Assembly: GCF_003725775.1 (NCBI RefSeq)
Contig: NZ_RJSG01000001.1
Span: forward strand, 262 to 64,261
Length of the DNA stretch: 64,000 nt
Direction of reading: 5' to 3'
From: Nocardioides marmorisolisilvae
Lineage (GTDB): Bacteria; Actinomycetota; Actinomycetes; Propionibacteriales; Nocardioidaceae
Positions 24,455 through 32,690 of this stretch are shown in pieces; position 1 is the first letter of the stretch, and every line of letters starts with the position of its first letter. The position numbers and the translations under genes are program-made. A model generated the notes under the pieces. That model had not been told where the DNA came from, did no database searches, and was given only the letters and a program-made list of their open reading frames with translations.

Positions 24455-26395
24455 ATGGCGTTCACCGAGCAGCACCTGGCCGCACTGCGACTCATCACCG
24501 ACACCTTCGCCCCCGGGGACGGGGCCGGCATCCCCGCCGCGAGCAAGGTCGGAGCTCCCGAGTTCGCCCTCGAGCTGGCGGCGATGAACCCGCGCGAAGC
24601 CGAGCTCAAGCAACTGCGCACCCTGCTGCGCCTGTGGGACACCCGGTTCCTCGGCTTCGTGCTCACCGGCAAGCCGCGCAAGTTCTCCTCGCTCACCCAG
24701 GCCCAGCGCGAGGCCGTGCTGCTCTCGCTGTCCGACTCCCGGATCGGTGCGAAGCGGGCGCTCTTCCAGGGCCTGAAGCAGGCCGCGCTCGGGCCGTACT
24801 ACATCACCGGCGGACAGCCGCTTTGGGACTCCATGGGGTACGCCGGACCTCCCGGACCGCTGCCGAGCGCTCCGGATCCGGCCCTCAAGCCGGAGCACGT
24901 CACCCAGGACGAGACCATCGTCTGCGACGTGGTGATCGTCGGGTCGGGTGCCGGCGGCGGCACCGCGGCCGGGGTGCTCGCGGCGGCAGGGCTCGACGTC
25001 GTCGTGCTCGAGGCCGGCGAGTACCACGACGACCGAGACTTCGACGGCAGCGAGCGCACCGGGTTCAGCCAGCTGTACGCCGGCGCTCCGCAGGTCACCT
25101 CCGAGGGCCAGATCGCCCTGGTCGCCGGTCGCGGGCTCGGCGGCGGGACGATCGTGAACTACACGACCTCGTTCCCCACGCCCGACCACGTCCGGGCGGA
25201 GTGGGCCGCGCTCGGAACCCCGCAGTTCACCACCTCCGAGTACGACGACGCGCTGAACGCCGTCAACGCCCGCCTCGGCGTCAACAAGGACCACCCCGGC
25301 GCCGGCGTCCGGGACGAGCTGCTGGAGAAGGGCGCCAAGGCGATCGGCTGGAACGTCGACGCCATGCCGCGCAACGTGATCGGCTGCGACCAGGGCATCG
25401 AGTGCGGCCGCTGCGGCATGGGCTGCCGGATCGGCGCCAAGCAGTCGGTGGCCAAGACCTGGCTGGTCGACGCGCAGGAGAACGGCGCCCGGATGTACGT
25501 CGGCGCCAAGGCCACCACCGTCACGATCGAGAACGGCAAGGCCGTCGGCGTCACCGCGGTGTCGCCGGGCGGAGACGTGCTGACCGTGAAGTCCAAGGCC
25601 GTCGTCGTCTCGGCGGGCGCGATCCAGACCCCGGCCCTGCTGCTGCGCTCGGGGTTGAAGAACCCGAACATCGGCAAGCACCTCCGGCTGCACCCGGCCA
25701 CCGCGCTGTGGGCCCGGGTGCCCGAGCTGGTGAACCCGTGGGAGGGCGCCACCCAGGCCCGCTACGTCAACGAGTGGACCGACCTGACCGGCGACGGCTA
25801 CGGCGTGCTCTACGAGACCGCACCGCTCACGCCGGCGTTCGGCTCCGGCTTCGTGAACTGGCGCAGCGGCAAGCAGCACCTGGAGCGGATGCAGGATCTC
25901 AAGCACATGCTCGGCGTCGCGATGATCGTCCGCGACAAGGGCCCGGGCGGCACCGTGAAGATCGGCAAGGAGGGCGAGCCGATCGCCAGCTACGTGCTCT
26001 CCCCCGGCGACACCGAGCTGCTGATGAAGGGCTTCGAGGGCGCCGCGAAGATCGCCGAGGGCGCCGGCGCGACGCAGGTCTACACGACCCACCACAAGAC
26101 CGTCGGGTACGAACCCGGCAAGGAGAGCATCGACTCCTTCATGGCCCGCGTGCGCGCGGCCGGGGCAGCCCCCGCGACCCTGGCGCTGGCCGCCCTGCAC
26201 ATCATGGGCAGCGCGCGGATGGGTGGCAGCCCGGAGATCTCGGCGCTCAACCCGGACGGGGAGACCTGGGAGGTTAAGAACCTGGTCGTCGCGGACGCGT
26301 CCTGCTTCCCGACCGCGTCCGGGGTGAACCCGATGATCTCGATCGAGGCGATCTCCTACATGAACGCGAAGCGCCTGGCGGCCCGGCTCGGCTGA
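24455..26395 (+). CDS. GMC oxidoreductase with gluconate-dehydrogenase-subunit-3-like N-terminus (long-chain alcohol oxidase type)
   Basis: 646 aa. Residues 1-120 form a helical domain like gluconate 2-dehydrogenase subunit 3; from about 150 a GMC flavoprotein begins with VVIVGSGAGGGTAAGVLAAAG and the GRGLGGGTIVNY signature. A cysteine-rich loop CDQGIECGRCGMGC (about 311-324) and a C-terminal HIMGSARMG / VADASCFPTASGVNPM match plant-type long-chain fatty alcohol oxidases and related sterol oxidases. FAD-dependent oxidation of an alcohol to an aldehyde or ketone is expected. No signal peptide. Its position next to TetR and CYP125-like genes suggests a role in oxidising a hydrophobic alcohol. 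Confidence 0.82.
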   Translation: MAFTEQHLAALRLITDTFAPGDGAGIPAASKVGAPEFALELAAMNPREAELKQLRTLLRLWDTRFLGFVLTGKPRKFSSLTQAQREAVLLSLSDSRIGAKRALFQGLKQAALGPYYITGGQPLWDSMGYAGPPGPLPSAPDPALKPEHVTQDETIVCDVVIVGSGAGGGTAAGVLAAAGLDVVVLEAGEYHDDRDFDGSERTGFSQLYAGAPQVTSEGQIALVAGRGLGGGTIVNYTTSFPTPDHVRAEWAALGTPQFTTSEYDDALNAVNARLGVNKDHPGAGVRDELLEKGAKAIGWNVDAMPRNVIGCDQGIECGRCGMGCRIGAKQSVAKTWLVDAQENGARMYVGAKATTVTIENGKAVGVTAVSPGGDVLTVKSKAVVVSAGAIQTPALLLRSGLKNPNIGKHLRLHPATALWARVPELVNPWEGATQARYVNEWTDLTGDGYGVLYETAPLTPAFGSGFVNWRSGKQHLERMQDLKHMLGVAMIVRDKGPGGTVKIGKEGEPIASYVLSPGDTELLMKGFEGAAKIAEGAGATQVYTTHHKTVGYEPGKESIDSFMARVRAAGAAPATLALAALHIMGSARMGGSPEISALNPDGETWEVKNLVVADASCFPTASGVNPMISIEAISYMNAKRLAARLG

Positions 26396-26409
26396 GCGAT
26401 ACTGACCTC

Positions 26410-26952
26410 GTGCGCGAGTTCGAGGTGAGCAGCAACCGGTCCATGCGACTGGTCTCGCTGCTGCTGCTCGGCGGCTGGGCCGGGACCACCGCGCTCATCG
26501 GGGTGTTCGACATCCTGAACGCCTACCGGAACTGGCACTCGTTCCACGCCGGGAGCTCCTCCTCGCTGCACTTCTCGTTCCTGCTCGACGGCAGCCTGTT
26601 CCTGCTCTGGATCGCGTCGTGGAACTTGATCCTTCCGGCGCTCGTCCTCGGGGTCATCCAGACCGCGCGGGTGCACCGCCAGCCCTGGACGCCGCTCGCC
26701 TACGCAGCCGTGGTCGTGACCGGACCGATCCTCTCGGTCGCCTACAACAACTGGCGGAACACCCGCGACGCCGACGAGATGTTCGACCGCCACTTCCTCA
26801 GCTGGGGCAGCCTCGGCGGGCTCGGCTTCACCGCGATCGCCGGCGTCACGATGGCGGCTGCCTGGTTCCTGCTGCGCGACGTCGGCACCGTCGACGAGGC
26901 GCCGGCTGCGCCTACTGGCTCAACGTGGACAGCTGCGGCACGTTCGTCATGA
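26410..26952 (+). CDS. Hypothetical four-helix membrane protein (DUF4328-like)
   Basis: 180 aa with four hydrophobic segments at about 12-32, 55-82, 95-115 and 137-158. Charged NWRNTRDADEMFDRH lies between the third and fourth helix. The pattern resembles DUF4328 proteins, but I am not sure of the family. GTG 26410 is the earliest plausible start, 14 bases after the GMC oxidase stop, so it may be cotranscribed with it. Its last 41 bases overlap the convergent VOC gene. Function unknown. Confidence 0.6.
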   Translation: MREFEVSSNRSMRLVSLLLLGGWAGTTALIGVFDILNAYRNWHSFHAGSSSSLHFSFLLDGSLFLLWIASWNLILPALVLGVIQTARVHRQPWTPLAYAAVVVTGPILSVAYNNWRNTRDADEMFDRHFLSWGSLGGLGFTAIAGVTMAAAWFLLRDVGTVDEAPAAPTGSTWTAAARSS

Positions 26953-27373
26953 CCTCGATCCGGGTGCCGTCCGGGTCGGTGTAGTAGAGCAGCCCGGTCT
27001 GCGCGGTGCCCTCGGGCCCGACGTACGACAGCGTCTGGGTGTGCACCGCACCCCCGTTCGCCACGACCGCCTCGGTCAGGTCGTCGATCTCCTCGACGCG
27101 GAACGACAGGTGCGTGAACCCGAGCTCGGTCATCGGCTTCTTGCCACCGCCCGAGGTCGGGACGTCGACCCACTGGAGCAGCTCGATCCGGACGTCACCG
27201 CGCAGCAGCATCGCCGAGCGGAACGCACCCTCCTGCTCCATGGTGGCCGCGACCTCGTTGTTGGTGAAGTCGAGCCGGTAGAGCTCGGAGAAGCCGAAGA
27301 CCTCGGAGTAGAAGCGGATCGAGGCGTCGAGGTCGGAGACGCCGATGCCGATGTGCGAGAAGCCCTGGATCAT
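26912..27373 (-). CDS. VOC-superfamily (glyoxalase/dioxygenase fold) protein
   Basis: 153 aa, paired beta-alpha-beta-beta-beta modules: IQGFSHIGIGVSDLDASIRFYSEVFGF at the start and LGFTHLSFRVEEIDDLTEAV in the second module. Metal-ligand candidates are H7, E64, H87 and E141, the spacing seen in glyoxalase I and methylmalonyl-CoA epimerase relatives. It has no distinctive substrate motif. The ATG at 27373 begins the first strand. It is followed upstream by a TfoX-like gene on the same strand (15 bases). The 3' end overlaps the membrane protein gene by 41 bases. Confidence 0.75.
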   Translation of the reverse strand: MIQGFSHIGIGVSDLDASIRFYSEVFGFSELYRLDFTNNEVAATMEQEGAFRSAMLLRGDVRIELLQWVDVPTSGGGKKPMTELGFTHLSFRVEEIDDLTEAVVANGGAVHTQTLSYVGPEGTAQTGLLYYTDPDGTRIEVMTNVPQLSTLSQ

Positions 27374-27388
27374 GGGCGTCAGTCTTGC

Positions 27389-27721
27389 TTACTTCGGGGG
27401 CAGCGACCCCGCGTATCCGACTCCGAGATCGACCCAGCGACGCAGCTCGGCATCGTTCTCGACCGCTGCATCGGTGATGCGCAGCCAGCCGTCCATCTCC
27501 TTGCCGCGCATCTCCATCCGGGTGACGGCGACGTCGTCGACCAGCTCCTCGGAACGCCCGGGGTCGACCCGGAGCAGCAGCCCGCCCTGGCCACTCGCGG
27601 CGACCGCCATGTTCCCGTTGACCAGGAACGCCAGGCCGCCGAACATCCGCTTCTCGGTGAGACCGTCCACGGCGCTCGTCGCCTCGCGGATCCGGTCGGC
27701 CAGGTCCTCGTCGTACGCCAT
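27389..27721 (-). CDS. TfoX/Sxy N-terminal domain protein
   Basis: 110 aa consisting only of the TfoX N-terminal fold: KRMFGGLAFLVNGNMAVAASG and LLLRVDPGRSEEL are typical. In gamma-proteobacteria full-length Sxy/TfoX controls competence, but stand-alone N-terminal domains are widespread in actinobacteria with unknown function. ATG 27721 follows GGAAGGACGAGGAG. It lies 13 bases after the HTH_42 protein gene and may form a three-gene unit with it and the VOC gene. Confidence 0.8.
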   Translation of the reverse strand: MAYDEDLADRIREATSAVDGLTEKRMFGGLAFLVNGNMAVAASGQGGLLLRVDPGRSEELVDDVAVTRMEMRGKEMDGWLRITDAAVENDAELRRWVDLGVGYAGSLPPK

Positions 27722-27734
27722 CTCCTCGTCCTTC

Positions 27735-28841
27735 CTATCCGGCTCGCAGGACCTCGACGTCCAGCCAGCGGGCCAGGTCGTCGATCTCGGCATCGATCGC
27801 CGCGGTCATCTTCTTGGTGAAGGGCACGTCCTGGTGGACCGCGTCGACCAGCAGCACACCCTCCTTGCGGTCCGCGGTCGCATCGAGCTTCCCGACCAGG
27901 CGGTCCTCGAACAGGATCGGCAGCGCGTAGTAGCCCCACTGCCGCTTCGCGGCCGGCTTGTACATCTCCAGCAGGTAGTCGTACTCGAAGATCTCGGTCA
28001 GCCGCTTGCGGTCGGCCACCAGCCGGTCGAACGGCGAGAGCAGCGCAGCGCGGCCCTCGAAGGGCTGGTCCAGCTGGGCCGGGTCGACCCGCCACTCGCC
28101 CTTCACCCCCTCGACGACCGCGGGCTCACCGACCGGACCGACCTGGTGCGGTTCGCCGGGCGCGAGTGCGACCTTCGCCCGCGCGATCCCGAGGCTGGTC
28201 AGCCGCAGCTCGTTGATCCGCTGGTCCGCCTCCTCGGCGGGCACGACCGTCTCGTCGGGGTAGACCCGCTCGGCCAGGTCCCACAGCCGTTCGCCGCCCT
28301 CGCGCCCGGCCAGGGCCACCTCGCCGCGCTGGACCATGAACTCGAGCAGCCGCCCGACGTTCTTGTTGTTGCTCCACCCGGTCGAGCGCCACGGCACCTC
28401 GCAGCTGTCCGGCAACGCGCTCGTCGGCAGCGGACCGTCCATCCGGAGCCGGTCGAGCAGGTCGAGCCGGCACGCGCCGTTCGCCTCGACCCAGTCGCGC
28501 AGGTCGTGCTGCCAGTCCTTGAGCTCACCGCGCCCGGGCCAGTGCGCCATCTCGTCACGCAGCAGCGCCAGGTAGTCGGCGCTGCGCAGCAGGCCCTGCA
28601 CCTCGATCAGCGACAGGTCGTCCCGGGCGGCCTGGAAGTCCTCGACCCGGTAGCGGGACCCGATCCGGCTCCAGAGCACCAGGTCGGCGCTCGGGGCGAT
28701 CGGCGCGGTCGGCTCGATCTGGACCACGGTCAGCCGACGTACCGTCTCGACGACGTCGCGAGGGCGCTCCCGGGTCAGGAGCTGCGCCCGCACGGCGATC
28801 CGCCGGGCCTCCTGACGGGACAATCGGTGCACCTCGGTCAC
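27735..28841 (-). CDS. Winged-helix HTH_42 protein (AlkX/YcaQ DNA glycosylase-like)
   Basis: 368 aa. The family core is present: LSRQEARRIAVRAQ, then VRRLTVVQIEPTAPI, SADLVLWSRIG and, late, SPFDRLVADRKRLTEIFEYDY with an ..YKPAAKRQWGYYALPILFEDRLVGKLDAT block. Characterised members unhook interstrand crosslinks or excise bulky alkylated bases; their catalytic motif is Q-phi-Q or Q-phi-D. Here the aligned motif is Q41-I-E43, a different second residue, so activity is uncertain. GTG 28841 is taken as start since the family begins just before LSRQEA. No antibiotic cluster is adjacent. Confidence 0.78.
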   Translation of the reverse strand: MTEVHRLSRQEARRIAVRAQLLTRERPRDVVETVRRLTVVQIEPTAPIAPSADLVLWSRIGSRYRVEDFQAARDDLSLIEVQGLLRSADYLALLRDEMAHWPGRGELKDWQHDLRDWVEANGACRLDLLDRLRMDGPLPTSALPDSCEVPWRSTGWSNNKNVGRLLEFMVQRGEVALAGREGGERLWDLAERVYPDETVVPAEEADQRINELRLTSLGIARAKVALAPGEPHQVGPVGEPAVVEGVKGEWRVDPAQLDQPFEGRAALLSPFDRLVADRKRLTEIFEYDYLLEMYKPAAKRQWGYYALPILFEDRLVGKLDATADRKEGVLLVDAVHQDVPFTKKMTAAIDAEIDDLARWLDVEVLRAG

Positions 28842-28985
28842 GCCTCGGAGGCTACCGGCCGGCACCGACGTCCAGACCAGTTGAATTCATTCCCCTGTTG
28901 TTCATCTCCGGCCCCTACGGTGCCGATCACAACGGGTGTGTACGTGTACATGCGACGGGGCGGGGGCCCCAGTGGGGAAACGTGG

Positions 28986-29594
28986 ATGACCAGACGAGCG
29001 GCGTACGCATGCGCCGTCGCTCTCGCCTTCCTCGGTGTCCTCGGCCTGCCCGCGTCCAGCGTCGCGGCTCCGGCCAAGGTGCCCCACATCGAGCTGCACC
29101 TGAGCAGGACGGTCGTCGTCGGCGGGGACCCGGTCACCGTCACCGCGCGCGCCAACGCCCTCTGCGACTGGATCGTCACCTTCCACGGCGAACGCCGGCA
29201 CACGATCGCCCGCTCGATCCGGACGACGTTCGTCACCCCGGAGGTCGACCACCGGACCCGGCTCAACATCGTCGTCACCTGCGTCGTCCACACGCCCCCG
29301 GGCAAGCCCAAGCCGGTGCCGCCGGCGGCGAACTCCGGATCGCGTCACGACGCCCAGGCGCTGGTCGTGCGGATCCCCGCCGCCGCCACCGTCGACCCTC
29401 CGCTGACGATCGTGCCCGGCGGGATCGTCGAACCGCCGAAGCCCCCGCACCACCCCGGTGGCCTGCCGAACACGGGAGGTCCGGCGCTGTGGCTGGTCCT
29501 CGCGGGACTGCTGGCCCTGCTTGCCGGAGCGGTGACGGTGCAGCGCTCGCTGCGCCGCGGGCCGGTGGCCTTCGCGGTCGAACGGCTCAGCTAG
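28986..29594 (+). CDS. LPXTG-anchored surface protein
   Basis: 202 aa. Residues 1-28 are a signal peptide ([20 protein letters not shown]...VAA). A beta-rich domain with a few cysteines follows, then a Pro/His-rich stretch, LPNTG at about 160-164, a hydrophobic helix ([18 protein letters not shown]) and the positive tail RSLRR. This is the full sortase sorting signal, so the protein is probably linked to peptidoglycan by a sortase encoded elsewhere. An unusual 15-residue extension ([11 protein letters not shown]) follows the Arg tail. ATG 28986 lacks a strong ribosome binding site. Function unknown; its end overlaps rnhA by eight bases. Confidence 0.78.
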   Translation: MTRRAAYACAVALAFLGVLGLPASSVAAPAKVPHIELHLSRTVVVGGDPVTVTARANALCDWIVTFHGERRHTIARSIRTTFVTPEVDHRTRLNIVVTCVVHTPPGKPKPVPPAANSGSRHDAQALVVRIPAAATVDPPLTIVPGGIVEPPKPPHHPGGLPNTGGPALWLVLAGLLALLAGAVTVQRSLRRGPVAFAVERLS

Positions 29595-30051
29595 CCGTCA
29601 TCGCTTCCTGCATGCCGCGGGTGGCGAGCTGGTCGGCGAGCTCGTTGTCCTCGACGCCCGCGTGCCCCTTCACCCAGAACCACTCGACCTGGTGCTTGGC
29701 GCAGGCCTCCTCCAGCCGCTGCCACAGGTCGACGTTCTTCACCGGCGCCTTGGCCGAGGTCTTCCAGCCGTTGCGCTTCCAGCTGTGCACCCACTTCGTG
29801 ATGCCGTTCCGGACATAGGTGCTGTCGGTGTAGAGGTGCACGGTCACCGGACGTTTGAGCGCCTCCAGCGCCATGATCGGTGCCGTCAGCTCCATCCGGT
29901 TGTTGGTGGTCTCGCCGGACTCGCCGCCGCAGAGCTCGAGCAGGTGCTCGCCCTGCCGCAGCACCGCTCCCCAGCCACCCGGACCGGGGTTCGGAGTGCA
30001 GCCCCCATCGGTGTGGATGGTGACGATCTCCTCGGTCGCAGGACTCGTCAC
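29587..30051 (-). CDS. rnhA: Ribonuclease HI
   Basis: 154 aa. Cleaves RNA in RNA:DNA hybrids. Catalytic D15 ([10 protein letters not shown]), E54 (NNRMELTA), D76 (YTDSTYV) and D140 match the DEDD set of E. coli RNase HI, with H130 in KGHAG as the helper His. The basic handle region [20 protein letters not shown] is present, as in the E. coli type. GTG 30051 overlaps the stop of the VOC gene (GTGA), so the two are coupled. Confidence 0.93.
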   Translation of the reverse strand: MTSPATEEIVTIHTDGGCTPNPGPGGWGAVLRQGEHLLELCGGESGETTNNRMELTAPIMALEALKRPVTVHLYTDSTYVRNGITKWVHSWKRNGWKTSAKAPVKNVDLWQRLEEACAKHQVEWFWVKGHAGVEDNELADQLATRGMQEAMTAS

Positions 30052-30485
30052 TGCGGTGCGCCCAGGTGATAGGCGACGGCGTGCTTCGGCTCGTAGAGGA
30101 GCATGTCGTCGGCGCCGGGGACGGTGATCAGCGCTCCGCGCCCGAAGCCCATCTCCCGGGTCTCCCCGATCTCGGCGCCCCGGCCCTTCAGCTCGGCGAC
30201 GGTCGCGTCCAGGTCGTCGCACATCACCGCGATCGCGTGGTGCTTCGGCGAGGTCCACTCTTTGCCGCCGTGCACGCCCGAGGTCGGGTGCACGCCGAGC
30301 TCGCTCGGCCCGGTGCCGAAGATCAGCCACTCCGCCGGGTCCGACCCGCCGGTGCCGGCGCCCCCGACACCGCCGTCCCCGGCATCGCCCTCGGACACGT
30401 ACGGCCAGCGCAGCACGTCCTGGAAGAACGCGCGCGTCGCCGTCGGGTCGTCGGAGTAGACGAGGGTGTGGACCGCGGTGATCAT
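30048..30485 (-). CDS. VOC-superfamily protein
   Basis: 145 aa, [27 protein letters not shown] opening module and [24 protein letters not shown] second module, the usual vicinal-oxygen-chelate layout. A glycine-rich insert ([14 protein letters not shown], about 35-48) between the first strands is unusual and probably a flexible loop. ATG 30485. It sits directly upstream of rnhA with a four-base overlap. Substrate unknown. Confidence 0.75.
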   Translation of the reverse strand: MITAVHTLVYSDDPTATRAFFQDVLRWPYVSEGDAGDGGVGGAGTGGSDPAEWLIFGTGPSELGVHPTSGVHGGKEWTSPKHHAIAVMCDDLDATVAELKGRGAEIGETREMGFGRGALITVPGADDMLLYEPKHAVAYHLGAPQ

Positions 30486-30519
30486 GCGGTCAGAGTAGTG
30501 GCCCGGAACTTCGCAGCGC

Positions 30520-31728
30520 TCAGCCGTAGTTCGGGTTGTTCCCGCTCGGGATCTCGATGCTGATCGGCTTGCCGTCGGAGAGGTAGAACAACGCACCCCG
30601 GCGCAGGAACTCGTCGAACATCCAGTAGCCGGCGGGGGCGAACGGCATCGCCAGACCGGCCTCGCGGAAGGCGACGAACGGCGGCCAGCCCGCCTTGAAG
30701 AAGTTGTCCCAGTACACGTTCCGCTTGATCTGCAGCGCGTCGCAGAGCTGGTCACCCAGGTTGTAGCGGGTGGCCGCGGCGAGGAACGGGTAGGACAGGG
30801 CGCCGCCGTCGACGGAGGCCGCCAGGTTGAGCAGGGTGTCAGCCAGCTCGATCCCCTCCGGGGTAGCGCCGAGCACCGGGTCGAGCACCTGGTGCGACTG
30901 GCTGATCGCCTCGTCCCAGGTCGCCGGGATGTACTCGTCGCGGATGCCGAGCATGTGCGCGGTCAGCTGCCAGGAGTGCAGGAACCCGTCGCCCTCGGCC
31001 TTCGGGATCTGGACCTTCCAGGCGGCCAGCTTCTGCCAGGTGAACGAGGCCAGGCTGTGCCAGGTGATCATCATGTCCCGCTGGCTGATCGGGACCTGCT
31101 GGTCGGCGGTCTGCTGCCAGAAGCCCGACTTCGGCAGCAGGTGCCGGACGGCGGCGTGGACCATCCGGGTCTTCACGCAGGTCACGATCATCGTGCCGTC
31201 GGGGTCGAAGGCGTTCTCGGTTCCGATGTCGTAGCCGAGCTTGGCGGTCTTGGAGATGCGGTCCTTCATGTCCGCGCCGCCCTTGGAGTAGTAGACGGCC
31301 CTGGCCTCGTGCGGGATCGCGGTGCTCATCATCCCGCTGCCCAGCCCGTAGAGGGCGCCGAGGTAGAGGCCGCGCTTGGTGGTGAAGGTGAAGGACGCGT
31401 CGAGCTTGGCCGGGTCGGCCCAGGACGGCAGTTGACGTGCGCTCTCCATGAAGTCGTGGACGTCGGCGGGAAGACCGGCCGGCAGCGGCTGGCCGTTGGT
31501 CGTCCAGGTCCGGATCAGGGAGTTCACCAGGTCGACGTCACCGCGGTCGATGACGTCGGCGATCAGCGGGTCGGCGACGTCGTCCCAGACCCAGCGCGGG
31601 TCCGCTCCCGGGCCGCCGCCGGCGATCGACGCCGAGGCCGGCCACGTCCAGGCCCCGGAACCGACGGCGAGGGCGCCGAGCGTGGCTCCGCCCGAGAAAA
31701 GAAGGCTGCGACGGCTGATCTGGTCCAT
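30520..31728 (-). CDS. Tat-exported DUF2236 / MpaB-family oxygenase, Lcp (rubber oxygenase)-like
   Basis: 402 aa. The N-terminus ISRRSLLFSGGATLGALAVG is a twin-arginine signal, so the protein is exported folded with its cofactor. The rest is a DUF2236 (MpaB) domain, with TRMVHAAVRHLLPKSGFW and QQVPISQRDMMITWHSLASF, regions where latex-clearing proteins hold their b-type heme. Length and Tat signal fit Lcp, which cleaves poly(cis-1,4-isoprene) extracellularly; other MpaB proteins act on different substrates. It is divergent from a TetR gene, the same arrangement known for lcp and its TetR regulator in rubber-degrading actinobacteria. ATG 31728 places the Tat motif correctly. Confidence 0.75.
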   Translation of the reverse strand: MDQISRRSLLFSGGATLGALAVGSGAWTWPASASIAGGGPGADPRWVWDDVADPLIADVIDRGDVDLVNSLIRTWTTNGQPLPAGLPADVHDFMESARQLPSWADPAKLDASFTFTTKRGLYLGALYGLGSGMMSTAIPHEARAVYYSKGGADMKDRISKTAKLGYDIGTENAFDPDGTMIVTCVKTRMVHAAVRHLLPKSGFWQQTADQQVPISQRDMMITWHSLASFTWQKLAAWKVQIPKAEGDGFLHSWQLTAHMLGIRDEYIPATWDEAISQSHQVLDPVLGATPEGIELADTLLNLAASVDGGALSYPFLAAATRYNLGDQLCDALQIKRNVYWDNFFKAGWPPFVAFREAGLAMPFAPAGYWMFDEFLRRGALFYLSDGKPISIEIPSGNNPNYG

Positions 31729-31744
31729 GGTTTCGGCTCGCTTC

Positions 31745-31781
31745 CTGATACAGTGATACAAGTCTTGTATCTGCGTATCAG
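31745..31781. promoter_or_regulatory. Nested double palindrome between Lcp-like gene and TetR
   Basis: Inner palindrome GATACAAG-T-CTTGTATC (31755-31771) and outer arms CTGATAC (31745-31751) / GTATCAG (31775-31781) are all centred on 31763. Each half holds two copies of GATAC-type units. It fills the 56-base divergent region, which suits two TetR dimers binding cooperatively and silencing both genes. Confidence 0.85.
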
Positions 31782-31784
31782 AGC

Positions 31785-32468
31785 ATGGAGAGCGCGTTGG
31801 CCGCAATCACCGAGCAGGAATCCGGGCCCGAATCGATGATCGAGCGCGCCTTCGCCGAGGCGTTCGCCCCGCCGGCCGAGGAGCTCGACGAGACCAGCCA
31901 CCGCGTGCTCGACGCGGCGTACGAACAGTTCTGCCGACGCGGCATCCGCTCCTCGACCATGGAGGACGTCGCGAAGCGCGCCGGGGTCTCCCGGATCACC
32001 GTCTACCGCCGCTTCTCCACCAAGGACGTGCTGGTCGAGCAGCTCGTACGCCGGGAGTACCGCCGCTACTTCGACCAGTTCGTCCTCGACATCCGAGACG
32101 CCCGGACCGCCGCCGACCGGGTGGTCCTGGGCTTCGTGAGCTCGCTGCGCACGATCCGCAGCAACGAGCTGATCAGCACCCTGATGATCGAGGAGCCCAG
32201 CTCGCTGGTGCCCTCGATCATCGGCGACGGTGGCCGGGTGCTGACCGCGACCGTGCGCGGGTTCGTCGCCGGCCAGCTGCGGCGCGAGCAGGCCGCGGGC
32301 AACGTGGCCACCGACACCGACGTCGACCTGGTCGCCGAGCTGATGGTGCGGATGTCGACGTCGTTCCTGATCACCCCGAGCGACGTCGTCGACCTGGCCG
32401 ACGACGAGCAGCTGGCCGATCTCGCGCGCAGGTTCCTGGTGCCGATGCTCGAGCCGGCCGGCCGCTAA
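31785..32468 (+). CDS. TetR family regulator (LcpR-like by position)
   Basis: 227 aa. The HTH follows a 40-residue extension: VLDAAYEQFCRRGIRSSTMEDVAKRAGVSRITVYRRFSTKDVL in pieces is a textbook TetR domain (about 41-87). The C-terminal half is helical with no known ligand motif. ATG 31785 lies four bases beyond the nested palindrome, so bound protein would also block its own gene. Divergent placement beside the Tat-exported oxygenase suggests it senses a product of that enzyme. The stop overlaps the small convergent HhH gene by four bases. Confidence 0.87.
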   Translation: MESALAAITEQESGPESMIERAFAEAFAPPAEELDETSHRVLDAAYEQFCRRGIRSSTMEDVAKRAGVSRITVYRRFSTKDVLVEQLVRREYRRYFDQFVLDIRDARTAADRVVLGFVSSLRTIRSNELISTLMIEEPSSLVPSIIGDGGRVLTATVRGFVAGQLRREQAAGNVATDTDVDLVAELMVRMSTSFLITPSDVVDLADDEQLADLARRFLVPMLEPAGR

Positions 32469-32656
32469 CGGGCGGCGCGCGCCTCGGCCAGCCGGCGTAC
32501 GGCGCTGGGGCCGACACCGTGCAGCTCCAGCAGGTCCTCGAGCCGCTCGGGCAGGTCCGCGACCGATCCGAAGCCCGCGTCGAGGAGCGCGCCGGTCGCC
32601 GGGCGCCCGATCGAGACGCCGTCGAACACCGGACCGCGGTCAGGAACAACTGCCAT
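32465..32656 (-). CDS. Small helix-hairpin-helix domain protein
   Basis: 63 aa. The sequence VSIGRPATGALLDAGFGSVADLPERLEDLLELHGVGPSAVRRLAEAR in parts is one HhH unit of the RNA polymerase alpha-CTD/DNA-repair type (I-G-x-P-A-x-x-A-L and L-x-G-V-G-P-x-A). Stand-alone copies are common in actinobacteria; they probably bind nucleic acid, role unknown. ATG 32656 gives the whole domain. It is convergent with the TetR gene. Confidence 0.75.
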   Translation of the reverse strand: MAVVPDRGPVFDGVSIGRPATGALLDAGFGSVADLPERLEDLLELHGVGPSAVRRLAEARAAR

Positions 32657-32690
32657 GCGGCGACCCTAGCCCGCGCCCTAAGGTGGCGCC

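Noticed and set aside
23705-26200. 831-codon open frame antisense to the GMC oxidase
   Set aside because: The real gene is the 213-residue TetR; upstream codons mirror the oxidase and give no family signal.
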